From positions 1 through 32,415 of the forward strand of contig JAUJMV010000042.1 in the NCBI GenBank assembly GCA_030446685.1: a DNA stretch of 32,415 nt. The letters run 5' to 3'. Below the pieces are notes generated by a model, which was not told where the DNA came from, did not search any database, and worked only from the letters and a program-made list of their open reading frames with translations. Positions 1 to 6,953 of the stretch are shown here, in pieces (positions within the stretch are counted from its first letter, which is position 1; each line of letters begins with the position of its first letter). The translations under genes were made by a program, and so were the position numbers. The DNA comes from Thermomicrobiales bacterium (lineage in GTDB: Bacteria > Chloroflexota > Chloroflexia > Thermomicrobiales > CADCWN01).

Positions 1-2
1 CC

Positions 3-95
3 GCGGTCCGGCTGCCCGACCAGCACGGGCGCGTCGTCGACCTGCACGCCGCGCGTGCGGGACGGCGGGCCCTGGTCGTGTTCTTCCGCACGGTA
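3..95 (+). pseudogene. Peroxiredoxin/redoxin (AhpC/TSA-like) fragment
   Basis: The frame opening at base 3 reads LPDQHGRVVDL, then a short gap, then RRALVVFFR. This matches the first two strands of AhpC/TSA-type redoxins, where FFRG is normally followed by WCPxC with the peroxidatic cysteine. Here the similarity stops straight after FFR, and the frame runs on as basic, non-redoxin sequence with no cysteine motif. The gene enters from outside the window and loses its active-site end around base 95. A sequence resembling the outer arm of the local palindromic repeat begins 42 bases later, at 137. This is either a true truncation or a sequence error. The family assignment rests on about 30 residues. 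Confidence 0.45.
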
Positions 96-136
96 CGCGC
101 GTCGAGGTCGGTCCGGATCCGGCTGATCACCCCGCC

Positions 137-162
137 TGTGCTGGCCCGAAGGCCCTCGGTCG
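137..162 (+). repeat. Possible solo arm of the 95-bp palindromic repeat
   Basis: The sequence TGTGCTGGCCCGAAGGCCCT matches the outer arm of the palindromic repeats described at 3140 and 11004 for its first 9-10 bases and keeps the general pattern after that. No matching right arm lies 95 bases further on. It follows the truncated redoxin fragment. A chance match is possible. Confidence 0.25.
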
Positions 163-199
163 GGGGCGCCGATTCGAAGTCTCCCCGCCCCTCCGGCGG

Positions 200-1705
200 T
201 CACCCTCCCTGGGCGAAGGCGGCGGCCGCGCGCCCGGCGCGGCGGCCGAAGACGGCGCCGCTCGTCAGGCCGCTCCCGCCGGGGTAGTTGTGGTGGAACA
301 GGCCGCCTACCAGCTCCCCGGCGGCGTGCAGGCCCGGGAGCGGCCGCCCGGCCCGATCCAGCACGCGCGCCGCGGCGTCCACGCGCACGCCGCCGAAGGT
401 GAAGGTGATGCCGCAGGTGACCGGGAAGCCGAGGAACGGCGGCGTGTCGAGCGGCACCGCCCAGTTCGACTTCGGCGGGGTGAGCCCCGCCGTCCGCTTG
501 CCGTCCTTGATCGCCGGGTTGAATGCGCCCGGCCGGATCGCCGCGTTGAACGCGCGGACGGTCCCCTCCAGGGCGGCGGGGTCGAGGCCGAGCCCGGTGG
601 CGAGCCCCCGGATGGTGCTCGCCTCGACCCTGGTGATGCCCGGCGCGGTGTACTCGTCCTGCCGCAGGAGCGGCGCGGTCGTCGCGTCGAAGAGCTGGTG
701 GGCGATCCCGCCCGGCTGCGCGAGGATCGCCGCGCCGTACTTGGCGTAGGTGTAGTTGCGGAAGTCGGCGCCCTCGTCGAGGAAGCGCTCCGCCCGCGCG
801 TTGACCACGATGCCGAGCGGGTAGGACTGCCGCGAGAGGAGGTTGGTCAGCCCGCGGTCCCCGGTGTCGGGCGCGTTGGCGTCCCACTGGATCGCGTGGG
901 CGCCGGACCACTGGCCGTGGGGCTGCGCCCCGGCCGCGAGCGCCAGCCGCAGCACCTCCCCGGTGTTGTGGGGGGTCCCGCGCACCTTCGCGCGCGCCCA
1001 GTCCGGGCCGAGGTGCGCGGCGCGCATCGCGGCATTCGCCTCGAAGCCGCCCGCCGCCAGCACGACCGCGCCGGCGGCGATCTCCTCCGTCTGCCCGTCG
1101 GGGCGCCGGACGACCACCCCGCGCACCGCGCCGCCCTCGGCCCGCAGCAGGCCGACGACCGGGCTCTCGCAGCGGATCGCGATGCCCAGCCGCTCGGCCG
1201 CGGCGAGCTCCTGCGCGATCAGCCCCTGGCCGCCGCCGACCGTGCCGAGCGTCAGGTTGCCGAAGAACCGACGCTTGCCGCCGACCGCGAACGACTGGCG
1301 ATCGAACAGCAGGCGGAAGCGCAGCCCCTTGCCGTGGAGCCAGCGGACCGCGTCCGCCGCGTCGCGGGCGAGGATGCCGGCCAGCTCGCGGTCGCACTCG
1401 CCCTCAGTCAGGCGCACCATGTCCGCGAGGAATTGCGCGGGCGAGTACGGCGGGAGGGCGATCCCGGCCGCCTCCTCGTCGGTCAGGCGCTCCTCCAGCA
1501 GCGGCCGCAGGTCGTCGAGGCTGGCGTAGGTGGTGCGGATGGCCCCGGCGGTGAAGTAGCTGTTGCCACCGAGCCACGCGCGGGGCGCCTTCTCCACCAG
1601 CAGCACCCGCGCGCCGCCCTCCCGCGCGGCGAACGCGGCGCAGAAGGCGGCGTTGCCCGCGCCCGCGACGATCACGTCCCACGACCGCCCGCCCTGCCCG
1701 TCCAT
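200..1705 (-). CDS. FAD-dependent dehydrogenase, tricarballylate dehydrogenase (TcuA)-like
   Basis: This 501-residue protein belongs to the fumarate reductase/succinate dehydrogenase flavoprotein superfamily. The N-terminus has the FAD-binding segment VIVAGAGNAAFCAAFAARE, whose GxGNAA form is typical of TcuA-type proteins. GGNSYFTAGAIR follows at about residues 46-57. The C-terminus has the second FAD-contact region HHNYPGGSGLTSGAVFGRRAG. The length is close to characterised TcuA proteins, which oxidise tricarballylate to cis-aconitate. The substrate here is inferred only from the family, and the usual partner TcuB is absent. The ATG at 1705 is preceded on its strand by a purine-rich GAGGGGGGC site. 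The gene diverges from a thiamine-diphosphate decarboxylase pair across an 82-bp intergenic region that holds a candidate operator. Other possible roles are a related 2-ene reductase or 3-ketosteroid-dehydrogenase-like enzyme. Confidence 0.8.
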   Translation of the reverse strand: MDGQGGRSWDVIVAGAGNAAFCAAFAAREGGARVLLVEKAPRAWLGGNSYFTAGAIRTTYASLDDLRPLLEERLTDEEAAGIALPPYSPAQFLADMVRLTEGECDRELAGILARDAADAVRWLHGKGLRFRLLFDRQSFAVGGKRRFFGNLTLGTVGGGQGLIAQELAAAERLGIAIRCESPVVGLLRAEGGAVRGVVVRRPDGQTEEIAAGAVVLAAGGFEANAAMRAAHLGPDWARAKVRGTPHNTGEVLRLALAAGAQPHGQWSGAHAIQWDANAPDTGDRGLTNLLSRQSYPLGIVVNARAERFLDEGADFRNYTYAKYGAAILAQPGGIAHQLFDATTAPLLRQDEYTAPGITRVEASTIRGLATGLGLDPAALEGTVRAFNAAIRPGAFNPAIKDGKRTAGLTPPKSNWAVPLDTPPFLGFPVTCGITFTFGGVRVDAAARVLDRAGRPLPGLHAAGELVGGLFHHNYPGGSGLTSGAVFGRRAGRAAAAFAQGG

Positions 1706-1735
1706 GCGCCCCCCTCGCCGCGCCTTGTCACCGCG

Positions 1736-1767
1736 TCGTCCCTATCGTACCCTATCGGCAGGGACGA
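1736..1767. promoter_or_regulatory. Candidate operator in divergent intergenic region
   Basis: Between the divergent starts at 1705 (-) and 1788 (+) lies a perfect 8-bp inverted repeat, TCGTCCCT (1736-1743) and AGGGACGA (1760-1767). Overlapping it is a direct repeat CCCTATCG at 1740-1747 and 1750-1757, spaced exactly 10 bp, or one helical turn. A dimeric regulator controlling both genes could bind here. No regulator gene is adjacent. Confidence 0.4.
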
Positions 1768-1787
1768 TTCGCGGCGAGGGGGGGCGC

Positions 1788-2297
1788 GTGGACTGGGCCG
1801 AAGCGATCCTCGCCAGCTTCCGGGAACGCGACCTGTGCCTCGTCGCCTACGTGCCCGACGAGGTGCTGGGGCCCCTCATCGGCGGGGCGCTGGCCGATGC
1901 GCGGCTGACCGTGCTCTGCGCGACGCGCGAGGAGGAGGCGATCGGGATCGCCTGCGGGGCCGCCCTCGGCGGGATGCCCGGCGCGGTGCTGATGCAGAGC
2001 AGCGGCCTCGGCAACAGCATCAACGCGCTGGCCTCGCTGGCCGTGCCGTACCAGGTGCCGCTCCTCCTCATCATCGCCGAGCGCGGCGTCCTCGGCGAGT
2101 TCAACCCGGTCCAGGTGCCGATCGGCCGGGCGCTCCGGCCGGCGCTCGACGCGCTCGGCATCCCGCACCACACGCTCGCCCGCGCGGACGAGGTCGGCCC
2201 GGTCGCGGGCCGGACCCTGCGGCAGTGCCTCCTCACCCAGGCGCCCGCCGCGTTGATCCTCTCCCCGCTGCTGACCGGCGGGAAGGAGCGGGCGTAA
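1788..2297 (+). CDS. ThDP-dependent decarboxylase, alpha (N-terminal) subunit, sulfopyruvate/phosphonopyruvate decarboxylase-like
   Basis: This 169-residue protein corresponds to the pyrimidine-binding half of thiamine-diphosphate enzymes in the split sulfopyruvate decarboxylase style (ComD). The segment ATREEEAIGIACGAALGG contains the conserved glutamate that activates the cofactor. LMQSSGLGNSINAL and GEFNPVQVPIG are characteristic of this subfamily. The GTG at 1788 is chosen because a GAGGGGGGG ribosome-binding site lies just upstream; the frame is open further back, but that part is antisense to the neighbouring flavoprotein gene. The beta-subunit gene follows after 22 bases, so both are probably cotranscribed. 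The protein should work only as a heteromer with that subunit. The 2-oxo acid substrate (sulfopyruvate, phosphonopyruvate or another) cannot be decided from sequence. A paralogous pair lies at 3380-4500. Confidence 0.8.
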   Translation: MDWAEAILASFRERDLCLVAYVPDEVLGPLIGGALADARLTVLCATREEEAIGIACGAALGGMPGAVLMQSSGLGNSINALASLAVPYQVPLLLIIAERGVLGEFNPVQVPIGRALRPALDALGIPHHTLARADEVGPVAGRTLRQCLLTQAPAALILSPLLTGGKERA

Positions 2298-2319
2298 CAC
2301 GCCTGGAGGGGGCCCGCCG

Positions 2320-2913
2320 ATGACCACGGCGCCCGACCGCGACACCGCCCTCAGCCGCCTGGCGCTGACGCGCCGGCTCGTGGCCCTCCTGCGGCGCGAG
2401 GAGGCGGTGGTCGCCGGCATCGGCAACACCAACTTCGATCTCGCCGCCGCCGGCGACCGCCCCCAGAACTTCTACATGCTCGGCAGCATGGGGCTCGCGG
2501 CCTCGATCGCGCTCGGGGTGGCGCTCGCCCAGCCCGCGCGTCGGGTCGTCGCCCTGGAGGGGGACGGCTCCCTCCTGATGAACCTCGGCTGCCTCGCCAC
2601 GATCGCGACCGTCGCGCCGCCCAACCTCGCCCTCATCGTCTGGGACAACGGCGCCTACCAGATCACCGGCGGGCAGCTGGCGGCGACCGCCGCCGGCACC
2701 GACCTCGTCGCGGTCGCGCGCGGCGCCGGGATCGCGCGCAGCGCCTGGGCGCACGACGAGGCGACCTTCGACCGCCTCGTCGCCGCGGCCCTCCGCGAGC
2801 CCGGCCCCGCCCTGATCGCCGCCCGTGTCGACGCCGCGCCTGGCGCCGCCCGCCCCGAGCGCGACCCGGTCCTCCTCAAAGACCGCTTCATGCGCGGCCT
2901 CGGCGCCCGCTGA
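2320..2913 (+). CDS. ThDP-dependent decarboxylase, beta (C-terminal) subunit
   Basis: This 197-residue protein is the diphosphate/Mg-binding half of a split ThDP decarboxylase (ComE-like). The cofactor motif runs from GDGSLLMNLG to VWDNGAYQ, the GDG-x(about 25)-N pattern that binds Mg and thiamine diphosphate. The N-terminal stretch includes VVAGIGNTNFDLAAAGDRPQ, and FYMLGSMGLA is typical of phosphonopyruvate and sulfopyruvate decarboxylases. The start is ATG at 2320, behind TGGAGGGGG. It pairs with the alpha subunit just upstream. Directly downstream are a truncated IS3-type end and a palindromic repeat, so any further operon genes may have been lost. Confidence 0.82.
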   Translation: MTTAPDRDTALSRLALTRRLVALLRREEAVVAGIGNTNFDLAAAGDRPQNFYMLGSMGLAASIALGVALAQPARRVVALEGDGSLLMNLGCLATIATVAPPNLALIVWDNGAYQITGGQLAATAAGTDLVAVARGAGIARSAWAHDEATFDRLVAAALREPGPALIAARVDAAPGAARPERDPVLLKDRFMRGLGAR

Positions 2914-2932
2914 GCCGGATTGCCCGTAGGGC

Positions 2933-3139
2933 TGACCTGCCTCCCGAGAACTGGGCCGTCGGGAAGGCGGGTCTGGTACGCCCCCCGGTACGGGGAGGCG
3001 GGGATGAAGCGGCGGTTCAGCGAGGAGCGGATCGCGCAGATCCTCCGCGAGGGGGTGGCGGCGGAGACGAGGGCGGAAGTCTGGCGCACGCACGGCATCT
3101 CGGCGTGGGCCGACGATCGCTGGCGGCAGCGGCACGGGG
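2933..3139 (+). mobile_element. IS3-family fragment: left end and start of OrfA
   Basis: The segment starts with TGACCTGCCTCCCGAGAACT, which looks like an IS3-family (IS407-type) terminal repeat. An ATG at 3004 opens MKRRFSEERIAQILREG and, after a short gap, EVWRTHGISAWADDRWRQR, the helix-turn-helix N-terminus of IS3-type OrfA proteins. The similarity ends at about 3138, exactly where the perfect 95-bp palindrome begins. OrfB, with its DDE domain, is missing. This is a dead remnant. Confidence 0.65.
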
Positions 3140-3234
3140 TGTGCTGGCCGTTTACTCCATCCGGCCTGATCTGCTGGCAGTCCAGCCATGAGAGTACCAA
3201 GAGTTGACCATGGATGGAGTAAACGGCCAGCACA
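3140..3234. repeat. 95-bp palindromic repeat, best-preserved copy
   Basis: A perfect 23-bp inverted repeat bounds the element: TGTGCTGGCCGTTTACTCC... at 3140-3162 and its exact reverse complement at 3212-3234, with a 49-bp centre. The centre shares a GAGAGT core and spacing with the copies at 11004-11097 and 23971-24065. No coding capacity is visible. No clear target-site duplication is seen. It resembles a miniature inverted-repeat element or a REP-like cruciform repeat. It interrupts the IS3 OrfA fragment. Confidence 0.85.
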
Positions 3235-3379
3235 GCTGACCGGCCAACACAGGTGTTCGGCGGGCTCATCCATGAGTACGACCGCGAGGCGGCATAGCCC
3301 CCAGCCGCCTCCTGGAAGGAGTCCTCACACCCTCCACCCTGACGGACACCGGGCGGCTGACGCGCGATGGGCCAGGCCG
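3235..3379. other. Remnant intergenic DNA, possible transposase tail
   Basis: In the plus frame directly after the palindrome, 3235-3297 reads ADRPTQVFGGLIHEYDREAA and a stop. It could be the last residues of a transposase or integrase gene whose body has been lost. The rest, up to the convergent gene end at 3380, shows nothing recognisable. Confidence 0.2.
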
Positions 3380-3976
3380 TTACTCGAGCATCGCCGCGGA
3401 CCCGAGGAGGGCCGAGCGCAGCCGGTGCTTCAGGTAGACGCCGTCGCGCGGCGGCAACACCATTGGGTCGTCGGTCAGCGCGACCTTGACCACGGCCAGG
3501 AAGAGGTCGTCGCGGCGGTGGACGTCGGCGCGCAGCGCCTCGATCTCACCGGCGTCGCGCACCGTGCGGGCGTGCGGGAAGCCGCAGGCGAGCGCCACGG
3601 CGGCCAGGTCGGTCCCGCGCGCGGTGTGCGTCGGCTGCCGGCCCGTCTCGCCGTAGTGCTCGTTGTCCAGCACCACCACGCGCAGGTTGCGCGGCCGCTG
3701 GGCCGCGATCGTCGCCAGGCCGCCGAGCCCCATCAGCAGCTCGCCGTCGCCGGTGACGACCAGCACGCGGCGCGCGGGCTGGGCCAGCGCTAGGCCCAGC
3801 CCGACCATCGCCGCGCCGCCCATCGCGCCCCACAGCGGGAAGGCGAGCGGGTGGTCGCCGGCGGCGGCCACGTCCCAGGCGGTCGCGCCGAGGCCGGCCA
3901 CCACCGCCAGATCGCCGCGGTCGTGGAGGAGGGTCGCCACCACCTCGCGCCGGTGCAGTCGGGGCGCCTCCACCAT
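3380..3976 (-). CDS. ThDP-dependent decarboxylase, beta subunit (second, paralogous pair)
   Basis: This 198-residue ComE-like subunit has the ThDP/Mg motif GDGELLMGLG followed about 25 residues later by VVLDNEHYGETG. The N-terminal VVAGLGATAWDVAAAGDHP and WGAMGGAAMVGLGLALAQPARR align with the beta subunit at 2320-2913, so the two are paralogues. The ATG at 3976 overlaps the alpha-subunit stop (ATGA), indicating translational coupling. It is the last gene of a five-gene minus-strand operon starting at 8408. The substrate is unknown. The active-site neighbourhood differs between the two paralogues (NEHYGETG here, NGAYQITGG in the other), which may reflect different 2-oxo acids. Confidence 0.82.
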   Translation of the reverse strand: MVEAPRLHRREVVATLLHDRGDLAVVAGLGATAWDVAAAGDHPLAFPLWGAMGGAAMVGLGLALAQPARRVLVVTGDGELLMGLGGLATIAAQRPRNLRVVVLDNEHYGETGRQPTHTARGTDLAAVALACGFPHARTVRDAGEIEALRADVHRRDDLFLAVVKVALTDDPMVLPPRDGVYLKHRLRSALLGSAAMLE

Positions 3977-4500
3977 CACCCCTCCCCGAAGCGCTTGGCG
4001 CCGACGAGCCGCTGCGAGAGGAGCACCGCCACCGCGCAGGAGCTGCCGAACGCTAGCCCCGCCGCCCCGTCGACCGTGTCGCGCGCGTCGCCCGGCGCGT
4101 CGACCCGCTGCGCGATCACCCCGAGCGCGGCCAGTGTCGCGGGGACGGCCTGCCCCATCGGCACCTGCCAGGGGTTGAACTCGCCGAACTCGCCGCGCAT
4201 GGTGACCAGGGTCAGGAACGGGAAGCTGCAGGCCTTGATCAGCGAGAGCATATTGATGCAGTTGCCGGCGCCACTCGATTGCATCAGCAGCACCGCGCGC
4301 TGGCCGCCGAGATACGCGCCCGCCGCGAGGGCCACGCCCTCCTCCTCGGTGCTGAGCGGCACGACGCGCATCGCTGCGTCCGACGCGCACAGGTCGATCA
4401 GCCGGCTGTGGCCAGCGTCCGGCACATGCGACACGATCGCGATGGCATACGCCTTGAACACGTCGTAGATGTCGTGCGCCCAGTGGTCCCGCTGCCCCAT
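3976..4500 (-). CDS. ThDP-dependent decarboxylase, alpha subunit (second pair)
   Basis: This 174-residue pyrimidine-domain subunit resembles ComD. VPLSTEEEGVALAAGAYLGG carries the cofactor-activating glutamate, and LMQSSGAGNCINML and GEFGEFNPWQVPMG are the family signatures also seen in the alpha subunit at 1788-2297. The start at 4500 (MGQRDHW) is preferred because GAGTGAGGGGG precedes it; the frame extends 21 codons further upstream without a comparable site. The stop overlaps the beta-subunit start by one base, and the CoA-transferase gene lies 22 bases upstream, so all are likely on one transcript. It needs the beta subunit for activity. Confidence 0.8.
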   Translation of the reverse strand: MGQRDHWAHDIYDVFKAYAIAIVSHVPDAGHSRLIDLCASDAAMRVVPLSTEEEGVALAAGAYLGGQRAVLLMQSSGAGNCINMLSLIKACSFPFLTLVTMRGEFGEFNPWQVPMGQAVPATLAALGVIAQRVDAPGDARDTVDGAAGLAFGSSCAVAVLLSQRLVGAKRFGEG

Positions 4501-4522
4501 CCCCCTCACTCCCGCTCGTCGA

Positions 4523-5719
4523 TCAGGCGGTCCCGACCAGGCGCTCGATCTCCTCCGCGCCATAGCCGAGCTCGGACAGGACCGCCCGCGTGTGCTCGCC
4601 GAGCGCCGGCACCGCGCCCATTCGCGCCCGGGCTCCGCGCAGGTTGTGCGGCGGCAGCGCGGCGGGGATCGGGCCGACCGGGCTCGCCACCTCGGTCCAG
4701 CGGCCGCGCGCCGCGAGCTGCGCGTGCCGCGCCAGGTCGGGCACCTCGTTCAGCCGCCCGTTGGCGATGCCGGCCCGGTCGAGCAGCGCGATCACCTCGC
4801 GCGTCGACCGCCGGGCGAAGCGCGCCTCGATGCGCGGCTCCAGTTCGGCGCGGTGGCGCAGCCTGGCCTCGTTGCTGCCGTAGCGCGCGTCATCCGCCAG
4901 TGCGGGCTCGCCGAGCACCTCGGCGCAGAAGCGTCCCCACTCGCGCTCGTTCTGGATCGCCAGCAGGACGGCGCCATCGGCACAGGCGTATGCTCCGTAC
5001 GGGACGATCATGTTGTGGCGCAGGCCCGTGCGCGCCACCACCGAGTGGGCGCCGAGCCAGTGGTACAGCGGCGGCATCATCCACTCGGCCAGGCATTCGA
5101 GCATCGAGATGTCGATGCGCTCGCCGCGCCCCGCCCGCCCCCGCTGCACCAGGGCGGCCAGGATCGAGGAGTAGCCGTACAGCCCGGCGGCGATGTCGGC
5201 GATCGAGACGCCAACCTTCGCCGGCGCCTCCGGGCCGCCGGTGATGGACACGACCCCGGCCTCGGCCTGCAGCAGCAGGTCGTAGGCCTTCTTGTTGCGA
5301 TAGGGGCCGTCGGGTCCGTAGCCCGAGATGCCGCACCAGATCAACGCCGGGTGCCTGACGGCGACCTGCTCGTACCCGAAGCCCAGCCGCTCGACCGCCC
5401 CCGGTGCGAAGTTGTGGACGAAGACGTCGGCCCGCCCGAGCAATCGCCCTAGCGCCTCGCGCCCCGGCGGGTCCTTCAGGTCGAGCGCCACGCTCCGCTT
5501 GCCGCGGTTGGCCCAGGCGAAGTAGGCGGACAACCCGCGCAGCGCGCCGTCGTAGCCGCGCGCGAAGTCGCCGCCGTCCGGCCGCTCGACCTTGACCACG
5601 TCCGCGCCCAGATCGGCCAGCTGTCGCGTGCAGAACGGCGCGGCGACCGCCTGCTCCAGCGCCACGACCCGCAGCCCCGCCAGGGGGAGTGCTGAGTGTT
5701 CAGAGCCTTGTTCAGACAT
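4523..5719 (-). CDS. Family III CoA-transferase (CaiB/BaiF)
   Basis: This 398-residue protein has the length and motifs of Family III CoA-transferases, which move CoA between carboxylic acids through an aspartyl-CoA thioester. The N-terminal LAGLRVVALEQAVAAPFC, LADLGADVVKVERPDGGDFAR and WANRGKRSVALDLK form the CoA-binding fold. The likely catalytic aspartate is Asp147 in KKAYDLLLQAEAG. ISGYGPDGPY precedes it, as in formyl-CoA transferase relatives. It sits between an acyl-CoA dehydrogenase and the decarboxylase pair, so it probably activates the acid that the dehydrogenase oxidises. The acid itself cannot be named. The reading frame is intact, unlike the related gene at 9578-10840. Confidence 0.88.
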   Translation of the reverse strand: MSEQGSEHSALPLAGLRVVALEQAVAAPFCTRQLADLGADVVKVERPDGGDFARGYDGALRGLSAYFAWANRGKRSVALDLKDPPGREALGRLLGRADVFVHNFAPGAVERLGFGYEQVAVRHPALIWCGISGYGPDGPYRNKKAYDLLLQAEAGVVSITGGPEAPAKVGVSIADIAAGLYGYSSILAALVQRGRAGRGERIDISMLECLAEWMMPPLYHWLGAHSVVARTGLRHNMIVPYGAYACADGAVLLAIQNEREWGRFCAEVLGEPALADDARYGSNEARLRHRAELEPRIEARFARRSTREVIALLDRAGIANGRLNEVPDLARHAQLAARGRWTEVASPVGPIPAALPPHNLRGARARMGAVPALGEHTRAVLSELGYGAEEIERLVGTA

Positions 5720-5776
5720 CCGCCCATCCCTTCGCCGATCGGCCCGTCGCGGCGCCTAGACTCGGCACGCAGCACG

Positions 5777-6949
5777 TCAGTAGGACTTGGGGAGGCCGAG
5801 AACGTGGTTGCCCACGTAGGCGAGCACGAGGTTGTTGTTGACCGGCGCGACCTGGTAGAGCCGCGTCTCGCGGAACTTCCGCTCGACGTCGTACTCGTCG
5901 ACGAAGCCGTAGCCGCCGTGCGTGTCGAGGCAGGCGTTGGCCGCGGCCCAGCTCGCCTCCGAGGCGAGCAGCTTGGCCATGTTCGCCTCCGCCCCGCAGC
6001 GCTGCCCGCCGTCGAAGAGCCAGGCGGCCTTGTAGCGCAGCAGGTCCGCCGCTGCGATCTGGGCGTAGGCCCGGGCCAGCGGGAACTGCACGCCCTGGTT
6101 CTGGCCAATCGGCCGCCCGAAGACGACCCGCTCGCGCGCGTAGCGCGCGGCGCGCTCGACGAACCAGTAGCCGTCGCCGATTGCCTCGGCGGCCAGCAGG
6201 ATCCGCTCGGCGTTCCAGCCGTCGATGATCTGGCGGAACCCCGCGCCCTCCTCGCCGATCAGGCTCGTCGCGGGGATGCGCAGGTCATGGTAGGTCACCT
6301 GGTAGGTCTCGTAGTTGAGCATCGTGCGGGTGCGCGCGACCTGGAGCGCGTCGGGCTGCGCCGCGCGGACCTCGCGCAGGTCGACCAGGAAGAGGCTGAG
6401 GCCACGCGTCCGGTCGGCCACCTCCTCGCGCGGCGTCGTGCGCGCCAGGAGGAGCAGCAAGTCCGATTGCTCGATCCGGCTGGTCCAGTTCTTGTGCCCG
6501 TTCACGATATAGGCGTCGCCGTCGCGCCGGGCGGTGGTGCGGATCGCGGTCGTGTCCGAGCCCGCCTCCGGCTCGGTGACCGAGAAGGCCTGCAGGCGCA
6601 GGTCCCCGGCGGCGATGGCGGGCAGCCAGCGGCGCTTCTGCTCCTCGCCGCCGTGGCGCACCAGCGCGCCCATGACGTACATCTGGGCGTGGCAGGCGGC
6701 CGAATTGCCGCCCGAACGGTTGACCTCCTCCAGCACGATGCTCGCCTCGGTGACCCCCAGTCCCAGGCCGTCGTAGTCGCGCGGGATCAGCGCCGACAGG
6801 TAACGAGCGCGCGTCAGGGCGGCGACGAACTCGGTCGCGTAGGCCCGCTCCCGATCCAGTCGACGCCAGTACTCGTCGGGGAAGCGGGCGCAGAGCGCCC
6901 GCACGGCGGCGCGCAGTTCCTCCTGCCGTGGCGTTGGGGCGAACTCCAC
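5777..6949 (-). CDS. Acyl-CoA dehydrogenase family protein
   Basis: This 390-residue flavoprotein has FAD-contact motifs FSVTEPEAGSDTTAI (about residues 122-136) and WTSRIEQSDLL. The start is GTG at 6949, behind GGGAGGG and 4 bases after the PrpD stop; longer in-frame versions would run into that gene. The C-terminal position where many family members carry the catalytic Glu (YxGTSEI-like) here reads APVNNNLVL. A glutamate does occur in the segment IIDGWNAERILLAAEA (Glu248), which aligns with the catalytic base of isovaleryl-CoA dehydrogenase. It probably oxidises a branched or carboxylated acyl-CoA made by the neighbouring CoA-transferase. The substrate is inference only. Confidence 0.87.
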   Translation of the reverse strand: MEFAPTPRQEELRAAVRALCARFPDEYWRRLDRERAYATEFVAALTRARYLSALIPRDYDGLGLGVTEASIVLEEVNRSGGNSAACHAQMYVMGALVRHGGEEQKRRWLPAIAAGDLRLQAFSVTEPEAGSDTTAIRTTARRDGDAYIVNGHKNWTSRIEQSDLLLLLARTTPREEVADRTRGLSLFLVDLREVRAAQPDALQVARTRTMLNYETYQVTYHDLRIPATSLIGEEGAGFRQIIDGWNAERILLAAEAIGDGYWFVERAARYARERVVFGRPIGQNQGVQFPLARAYAQIAAADLLRYKAAWLFDGGQRCGAEANMAKLLASEASWAAANACLDTHGGYGFVDEYDVERKFRETRLYQVAPVNNNLVLAYVGNHVLGLPKSY

Positions 6950-6953
6950 GTGC

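Noticed and set aside
290..2323. A 677-codon open frame on the plus strand
   Set aside because: It is antisense to the flavoprotein gene, is composed almost wholly of Arg/Ala/Gly/Pro, and has no family motif; high GC produces such shadows.
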